Positions 35,701 through 44,700 of a DNA stretch of 64,000 nt are shown here, piece after piece (position 1 is the first letter of the stretch; every line of letters begins with the position of its first letter). The notes under the pieces were generated by a model that was not told the DNA's origin, ran no database searches, and saw only the letters and a program-made list of their open reading frames with translations. The stretch is from Azolla caroliniana (lineage: Eukaryota > Polypodiophyta): positions 9,548,001 to 9,612,000 of the forward strand of contig JBHGNT010000009.1 of NCBI GenBank assembly GCA_043228905.1, written 5' to 3'. The position numbers and the translations under genes were made by a program.

Positions 35701-38700
35701 AGCATAAAAATGCATTAAGTTACCAGTACAATTAGACAGGATAACAAGGTTGTATGTCATATCATGCATGGTGTGTGAACTTATTGTTTGTTAACACTAC
35801 TTATTAAAGTACATGTCTATGGATGCAGAAATGCAAGTACAAAATGTTACCTGGAAACACAGATTTGTATATAGCCGGGACAGAATGCAAAGGGACCCCC
35901 CGCCATCTTATCCGTAAAACATATTGCCCAGCAACCTTTGCAACGAAAGACACATTGAAAAGACCTTTCATATCAGGAACTAAAGTTATGTTTTTTGGCA
36001 GTTCTAATTGATCTCCAAACCTCAATATTGAAACTGTGATTGAGGTATTTGACGAGTCAGTAGGATACCCAGATTTATCTCGTAACTGAACTTCAAAAAC
36101 TGAAATATCACCAGCAATAGAATTGTTTAAACCTTTCCCATGAAGTGTGGTTTTAGTTGGATCCACAGCACCTGTCATAAGAATAATGAATTATCATCAT
36201 AAAGGAAGATATACAGCAAAGCAATGATCAAAATTGCCAAAATATTACATGTGACCATGTCTGGTTAGTTACCAAACTGATTTTTATAATAAAGAATGAG
36301 AAGAAAGAAAGAAAGAAAGATATATTAACGTCTTTTAAGACGCCAAAATGGCCTATAAGACCAAACAAGAGATTACATCTTAAGTGTTGTCTCGTCTTTG
36401 AGAACAAATCAAAATAAAATAAATATTACACAGTAACTATAAACGTAAATAAGATAAAAAGAAAAGAAACGAGGGAATCTGTTTTTTGGCACATGTGAGA
36501 TTCTCAAGTTAGGTATATTGTTGCTTTTGTCTTCGAAAAATCTCTACAATAGGTCGATCCAACATAGAAATGTCTCCGAAGCAAGGGAAGCACCTACGAT
36601 TGCGGGCGATAATGGATTTTATCTGTCGATGGCAAGGGTGTTGAGGTCGTGGTCCATGGGGCCAGGGCCTATGTGCACGGCAAATTGCTATTGCCCGAAT
36701 AATTATAACCCCGTTGTTATGTCCTGGTCTGGAGCCCATTTGTGTATCCCATGATTGACTTGTAGCATCAGTAGGAGTGATGGGGCTAAAGAAAGTTGTG
36801 ATTGTTCTTTGTGGATGAGCTTGTGTGGCTGTATTCTTCAACAACTTTTCCCAATGTCTCTTAAGCTCTAGCCAGAAAAATCCTAGGCATCATTAGTTCT
36901 CATATTCCATTACCTTGTGTAGTGGGCCAAAGCCTTGTTTAAAGAGGCAATTGTATCTCCCTCTAATTTCATAAAAGACACTACAATGACAAACATAGTG
37001 TTCTTCAGATTCCATTCCTTGATGACACAATTGGCCAATTCTATCTTCTAGAGGTAGTCGTGTATATCTGCCTACCTCAATCTGTAACTGATGCGATGAA
37101 GTTCGCAGCTGCCCTATCACACTACGCAATGCATAGGATAGATGTATGTCCATATAAGGTGGCCTGATGATGAATCCATCCTCCGTTGTGTGTAAGAAGT
37201 GTGTCTTATAGTGGGCCATCTTTGTACCAAGTGGTATTTTGGGGCTAATCCATGTTATTTTGTTTTCCAAGTTAATAATATCAATTCGGATCACTGCATT
37301 TATACTCATGCCATGTGACTCGAACCATTGCTGCATTTCAGCATACCAACAATGAGTGTCTCCATTTTCAGCCAGTTGTCTTGATGACATAAGTGCCAAC
37401 CTTGGGTACCTTCGTTTAGGGAGCTCCCAAAGACGTTGGATAAATGTCACTGATCGGAACATGCCTCGGTTATTATAGGTGCTGCTCCCATCTCTGCCCG
37501 GATTATATCGTGGGGCACCGATGCTTTGCTCCTTATCGTGCAAGCAATCATTGACACTAAAGGTCTCTCTAAATCTTTCCAATGATTTGCCTTGTTAAGA
37601 CTTGGTTCCCATGTTTCTACTCCATAGAGAAGAGTTGGTGTGACAAGTGTATGAAATAACCACAGCTTAGTTTGTGGCTCTTGGAACTGCAAATGTGCAC
37701 ATTGTCTCTCGAGAGCACCAAGGCCTGCATATCCACGAGAAAGTCGGGCACAAGCAGCCTCTTGTAAGGAGAACCTAGGCCCTGTAAATGTTACTCCTAG
37801 GTATGTGTAGGAGCATGTGTATTCCACCTTTTCCTCTCCCAAGAAGATACCTTATCATTTATATATAATGCTACTCCTTTTATAATGCATAGATATACAA
37901 AATTTCTTCACATTAGGAATGAGGGCTGCAGTTTATATTCTAAATTTCCCACAGTCAAGAATAAGTGCAGATGCATAAATAAAGAAAGATAAATTAACGC
38001 TTCTAAAGGACTATAATGAACTACAAAGATTATAGTCATGTAGCACTTGTGCACCCTCCAGAAATGGCTATAATAGACTACAAAAGTTATAGAGAGGGAT
38101 CAGTTAGGTCATTATTTGACCTTCAGCCAACAGTCAAGTCATCACAAGAAGAAATTATCGCCAGTTTGGGAAGTCTCCAAGAATCACAGTGCTAGACCAA
38201 TCTTACATTTTGGCAAATTTCAAACAAAGAAACCCCTTATTAGTCACCAGCAACAAACAGAACGAAGATTCAGATATCTCGCTATTCCAAGAAGCTCATG
38301 CACTAAATAGGGGAATGCAGATAAAGTATAAGCCACCATGGAGTCCTCAACTGGAGAATTCAAGCCAGTTTATTTTCAGAAAAATCATTATTCTCCATGC
38401 ACAGCTAATGATCAATAACAACAGATTTTTATTATGAATAATTAAAGAGTTTATAAAATATTTTTTAATATATCACTAACGAATATACCTGCAATATAAT
38501 GGAACGGGAATGGAGATCCAGGCAAATGATCTACTCCCTGACTAAAGGCCAATAAATATTTACCAACATGATCCATTGAAAACGAGACTTCAAAATTTCC
38601 AAGTGCACTTTTTGTATAGTTCATTTGCATGTTAGGAACTGATAAAAGAATATCTGGAGCTTTGTAGACCTGTATTGAAATATTGTATGAACTTGAAACA

Positions 38701-41700
38701 CTCTCCTTCAGAATATTTCCTCCTAAATCTTTCAATGTAAGATAAAATCTGGCTATTCCAGGTGGTTGAAAATCATTCATATCATCCTCCCACTGACCAG
38801 TACTATGTTGAAGAGAAAAAGGCCCTGGATGATAATTGCATAGCTACTCATCAGATTAGTATAATAAGGTACTATGCAATACAAGAAAGTCAGTTTCATG
38901 CAAATTCTAATGCAGATTAATATTAGCATATCATCAAACCCTTTTATCAATTACAGTGAAGTATACATGCTAGTATAAATTTCCTCAATATCAAACCTGT
39001 AACATTATACTTAAAAGCACCTAATGTTGAATTCAACATTGAGTAAGACATTGCTAGACAGAAATCAGCATGGTCATCATATTTGCCACCTGTTTAATTA
39101 CTTTGATGAAAGAGGGAGAGATTTAAGAACTCAGACAGACAATTGACCTGGAATCACACTAAAAGAGATGGGTGAATTAGATATATTCCCGTTTGTTGTT
39201 GCCACTTCCAACAAAAACTTTCCTATAAGACTTGGCCGCATGGTAATTGACCAGTAACCTTTGGTTTTTTCCGGTACAATAGACATATTTAAGTTTATTC
39301 TTGATCCCATTGTGAGTGCATCCATGTGGAGCACTTTGAAAACAAACTCACTTGATGTATTTCTGGCATCGATAGTATTATCGTAAGAATCTTTTGACCA
39401 AATTCCCAAAGAAGCAACAATCCCTGCTTTCAGAACACTTGTATTCATCTCCCAAAAAGCATATGTATTTGATAGTGAAAGGGCACCTGTTACTTCCAGA
39501 ACAATAAGGCTGTGTAATTCATACCAATATTACATAACATCGTACCATCAATTATTTATTTCCTACCAGGAATCACTGTAAATGGAAAAGGTGATGATCG
39601 CAAAGTTCTCTTTCCATCTCCAACAAATAATAGATAGTGCCCAGCCATTTCTGGAACCAACTTAATATAATGATAACCTGCAGCTAGGTTTGCTTCCTGA
39701 GTGGTTTTAACACGAATTTCCTCACTTCGAAGTGCATCAATAACTTTTGTTATATAATTTGCAGTTTGGTCAAATACACCTGTTGAATGACTGATATTGT
39801 TACCAAATGCATCCATCTGCAAAATTCTCAATTCCAACATATTCCCTGCTATAGAGATATTGAAAGAATTTTCCCATTCAGCTAAACAATCTGGTAAGGA
39901 CAGTGCGGCTGTTTCATAAATACAAATTGATGTGGGTGAAAGCTGGCACATATGCTTTCATACTAAAGAAAAACTAAAATGTACGTCATTACAAAAAACT
40001 AATTTAATGGAAAGAAAAGGATTAGAAGCATGACTATAATTATATTAATTAGATATTCTATTATATTTCAGAATCCAAACATGTACAGAGGACACGCTCA
40101 ACCTGCTCTGACAGAGAAAGGAATTGGTGCATTTGAGATGGATTCTTTTGTCGATCCAACATTCAGGTAGTAATTTCCTGCTTCTTTAGTCACCAATTGA
40201 ATCAACATGTAATCATTCTCGGACCCAGGGGACACTTTAATAGGCATGTTCTGGACCGTCATTCCAAATCTCGTTTGCACACTGACAATGAATGGGAACG
40301 AAGTATTGAATTCATTTCCATATTTATCAGTTACAATCACATTTAAACTGGCTGTCATTCCCGCATTAAATTCATTAACATTCTGAATCCACCTTCCTTT
40401 GCATGCAGGAGTATATATTGGACCTATTTTCATAGGAAAATAAAAAACATGTTTCATGAGAATTTGATTCAGAACATAAATAACTTCAAAGTGAGCTCAA
40501 CATCTTGAGATGGTCATGATGTTAAAACAAGTTGAATGTCTACCTGGAAAAACTCTAAAGAAAAAAGGAGAATTCCTTATAACTGCTGCCCCTTTGCCAA
40601 TTTGCAGGTTAAAAGAGCCTGATAAAGTAGAAGCAAACTGTATAGTCTGAATTCCTGTTACAAAATCTACCGCAGCAGCTGCTTTCAATGGAACAGACTC
40701 GTTATTCAGTCTGCTAAATTTGGCATCAAGGTTTATTGCATCACTTCGACCATTCTGAAGACTTACAATATTACCATTTGAATCTCTTTGGGTGACAAGA
40801 AACTTGGCCACATCTCCCGCACTAAAATCATTGAAAAATTGCCATGTGCCTGTGCATAAGGTTATATCAATTGCACCTGAAAAGAACTTTTCAGTCACTT
40901 GAAGAGATGAATACACTACTCTTGACTGATAAGCAGAAGCATTGTAGGCTTACCTGGAATAACTTTGAAAAAGAATGGCGATCCACTTATTTGTTCTCCT
41001 AGGGCATTGCCCACATAAATATTAAATTCACCCACCAAAGTCAGGTTAAAGGAAAACTTTTGAACTCCGTTAGCTTCCACACTAACAGAAAACTTCAAAG
41101 GCACATTGACTCCAGAAGCTCGTGTAGTTACCTTTACTAGAAAGTTGAATGGCATACTAGAATATGCATTACCACTGGAATCCTTTTGAAATATTTTGAG
41201 GGTAGCTACATTTCCTGCTACGAATGTGTTGACTGAACCAGGCCAAACAGCAGTACAACTTTTTATTGATATAGGTCCTGCACAAGTTACAGCCCCTAAT
41301 CATTGCATGCAATGTTGACAATACTCCTCTTACATTCTAAACTTCACCTTCACAATCATCAAAAAGAGAAACAATGTAATAATGTTTTGAGGAAGCATAT
41401 GATCCAGAATTGCACAATAGCACCACATAATGGCCCCAAAGTGGTGGAATAGAAGCGCCTATAAGAGGCAAGTTCCTGATCTAGGAATCAAGATAGCAGT
41501 GCCCAATTTCACTCTACGTCCCATAACCGTGGTTATTCCCTCCTATTTTATTTACAACAGAGCTTATATTAACTGCATATAAAGTCCATCAGGATTTCCG
41601 TGTGGCATGCTTTTGAGGAAACTATGAACTTAATACATAAAGCCACCCAAAAGTCAAGGAGGCTCTAGTCACAAGTGAGCTACCTAAAAGACTCAGAGCT

Positions 41701-44700
41701 GAATCCAACCCTAACATTGCAAAACAGAGTGCATTATAGCTCGAACATAGGTCGATCCAGATGGAGAGGTCCCCAAAGTGAAGGAAGCACATGCGATGGC
41801 GGGAGATAATGGTCTTTATCTATTCATGTCGAGGGTGATGAGATCGTGATCCATGATGAGAGTATTTTGTATTGACAAAGGTTTGTCAATAAACATGGAT
41901 AAATCTAAAGCGGTGGTGTTTAACACTACTCAAGCATGGATAATATCTGCTTCACGCTGTGAGCATCTCCTGGTATCATGACATTCCTCATCATATCAAC
42001 TATTTTGTATACCAAGTTTGGGTGCTTTGGCCATTGTGTGGGGAAAGACGTTGGTGGTTGGTTTATGCAATGACTTTGACAATTCTTGCTGTAACTTCCT
42101 TTAGGGTGCAAAAGAATCCAAATTTAGCATACAATTATATACTCCACAACTATACACATCAATTGTCTCCCAAGTAAATTGGTTTCTAGCCACCCCAATC
42201 TCCTTCTTAGTACATACGTCCTTTGTACAACCATCCTTCACCTCAAAACATTAGATATGCATGATCTGCTGCCAAGCCGATACGAAAACCAGAGATAGTG
42301 AGCTCTGTTATTTCAGGTATAAGAGATGGTGATCCCATCAAGTAATCCACCGTGCTTGCATATCCTTTGGGGTTCCAACATGTAAAGCATCTGACCTGAG
42401 CCTTCTGAAAATTCATTATATATCACAAATCCATGTGCACTTCCCAAGGCTAGAAAGTGTTTGCCATATTCCGTTACTTCACTGATATCTTGTTAAAGAT
42501 GCATTGAAGTCTTTTAAGAGGCCAAAATGGCCTATAAGACCACACAAGAAATTACACCTGAAACTATTGTCCATCTTTGAGAACAACAAACCGAAATAAA
42601 TGTAACTAAATAAAAATGAGAGTCACTGCAGAATCCTGTTATCTACATATGTATGATTCTCAAGATAAATAGATTGTAATTTTGTCTTCGAAAGATATCT
42701 AGCATAGGTCGAAGGAAGCACCTGCAGTGGCAGGAGATAATATCCTTTATCTGTCAATGACATGGGTGGTGAGATTACGGTCCACAAGTCCAGGTTCTAT
42801 GTGCGCAACAAATTGCTATAGTCCAATCTATTGTAACCCATTGGCAGTGTCCTGATCAAGAGCCCACTTGTGTAGTCCTTGGGAGAGAGGTTATGTATGA
42901 GCTTCACTATGATATATATTTACTCCACGATCCATGACAATTGTCTCATGGGTGACCGAATGAAGGTCAACTCAAATAGACAATCACCTCAAAGTGAAGT
43001 CAAATAGAGCTTTGTTGGTGTCATCATTCCCTTTTTTGCTTCAAGAGAATCCCCTCAGTTACTACACATCTCTTTTGTGGAGATGCCAAACCCACGCCTT
43101 TACGAGGCGTACTGTTGAAGATGGTGAGAGAAAAGTAGATAGTATTATCAAGGAAAATTCTGAGCTGCAAGATTGGGAGAGGAGAATTTCATCATACAAA
43201 ATTAATATGCTCTCTAATTATGATCCTGACAGAGACGCTATAAAAATCAAAATTTTATATCATTGAGGGGGTTTGTACTAGATTTTAAACACAGCTGACT
43301 ATTGGTGATACAGATTCTAATGTGGTCAAAACTGTGTGCAGAAACAAGGTAGATCTTATAATATTCTTGCTAGAGCTAGCTGAAAAGTTTCAGGAAACAA
43401 CTTATGAGGGAGAGCAATGTTGCAAATCCATCATTTACAGACATTATTCACGCTCCATGAGAGGAATGGGCGAGGCTTCAAACATCATTCAGACAAAGCC
43501 ATTATGTCAACAGTCCTTCGTTTCTCTTTGGGAGAAAAGTTTTTCCTTGTTTCTTCTCAATACAAGCAGCTTTTGTAGTAGAAACAAATTTTCTTTGAAA
43601 TGACAATGTACAGCCATCCATAAATGAAATGAAACCTCTAAACTGGATACGATATATTTGAAAAGATGATAGAAAGAAAGACATATTAATGTCTTTTAAG
43701 AGGCCAAAATGGCCAACAAGACCCAACAAGAGATTGTATCTTCAATTTTTATCTTGTCTTGAAGACAATACAAAATGAATAGAACTAAGAACATTGAACT
43801 GAATCGAGACATGACAAACTTCATTTGTACCTCACTGAAAGACAATACAATACTTTAATGGCACAGACATTAAATCATAGGTATCGAAATTATATATTTA
43901 CTTTATGCGAAATGTGCATTTACAGACAGCACAAATGGTGCAAATACATTTGGAACCAAATAATTACAGAGCGTGAGTATGTTGATTATAACCTGATACC
44001 ACATTGACTGGAAACGGAGACCCACGAATGTTGGTGGCACCATTTCCAACTTGTAGCCAGAAATTTCCAACCCGTGTAGGATACCATGAGACATAACCAT
44101 TACCATTATTTGTTCTATCACAATCATACTTAACATTCTCTGATGAAACTGCAACTCTGGCTCTGAAGTCAGAAGCCACATAAGCACTAAACTCAAAACA
44201 GTCCACCTCGAGAACAGTATTACTTGATACCGGATTACCATACACATCTTTCTGAGTGACTTTCAGTATGGCTCTTTCTCCCACACGGATAGTATTATTG
44301 GAAATCCAGTCAGCAGTAGTTAATGAAACTGAGACCGATCCTATACAATCCATTCTTACATTTAGTCTAGGAATCAATTTCAAACAATTCAGTTACATGA
44401 GATTAGAATGCAAATTGAATAAAAAGGAAGGCCCCACAATTGATATCTGGCCCATTAATCCCAGGCAGAAAAGGATTGCGTAAGAGAATATCCATTCCAG
44501 TTTTCATGCAAAAGGTTTACCCTGGTTAGCTTAGCGAATAAACACACATTTTCATTTTTAAAATAGAACAGTGTATCCTTTGTTAGAAAGATACATTTTC
44601 AAACGAAATAAAGCTCATAATGTATAACCATGCACCTGCCATGAGAGTTGTCCATACAAAGCTTTCCATTAAAGGGCCACCACTAGTTAGGATATAAGTG

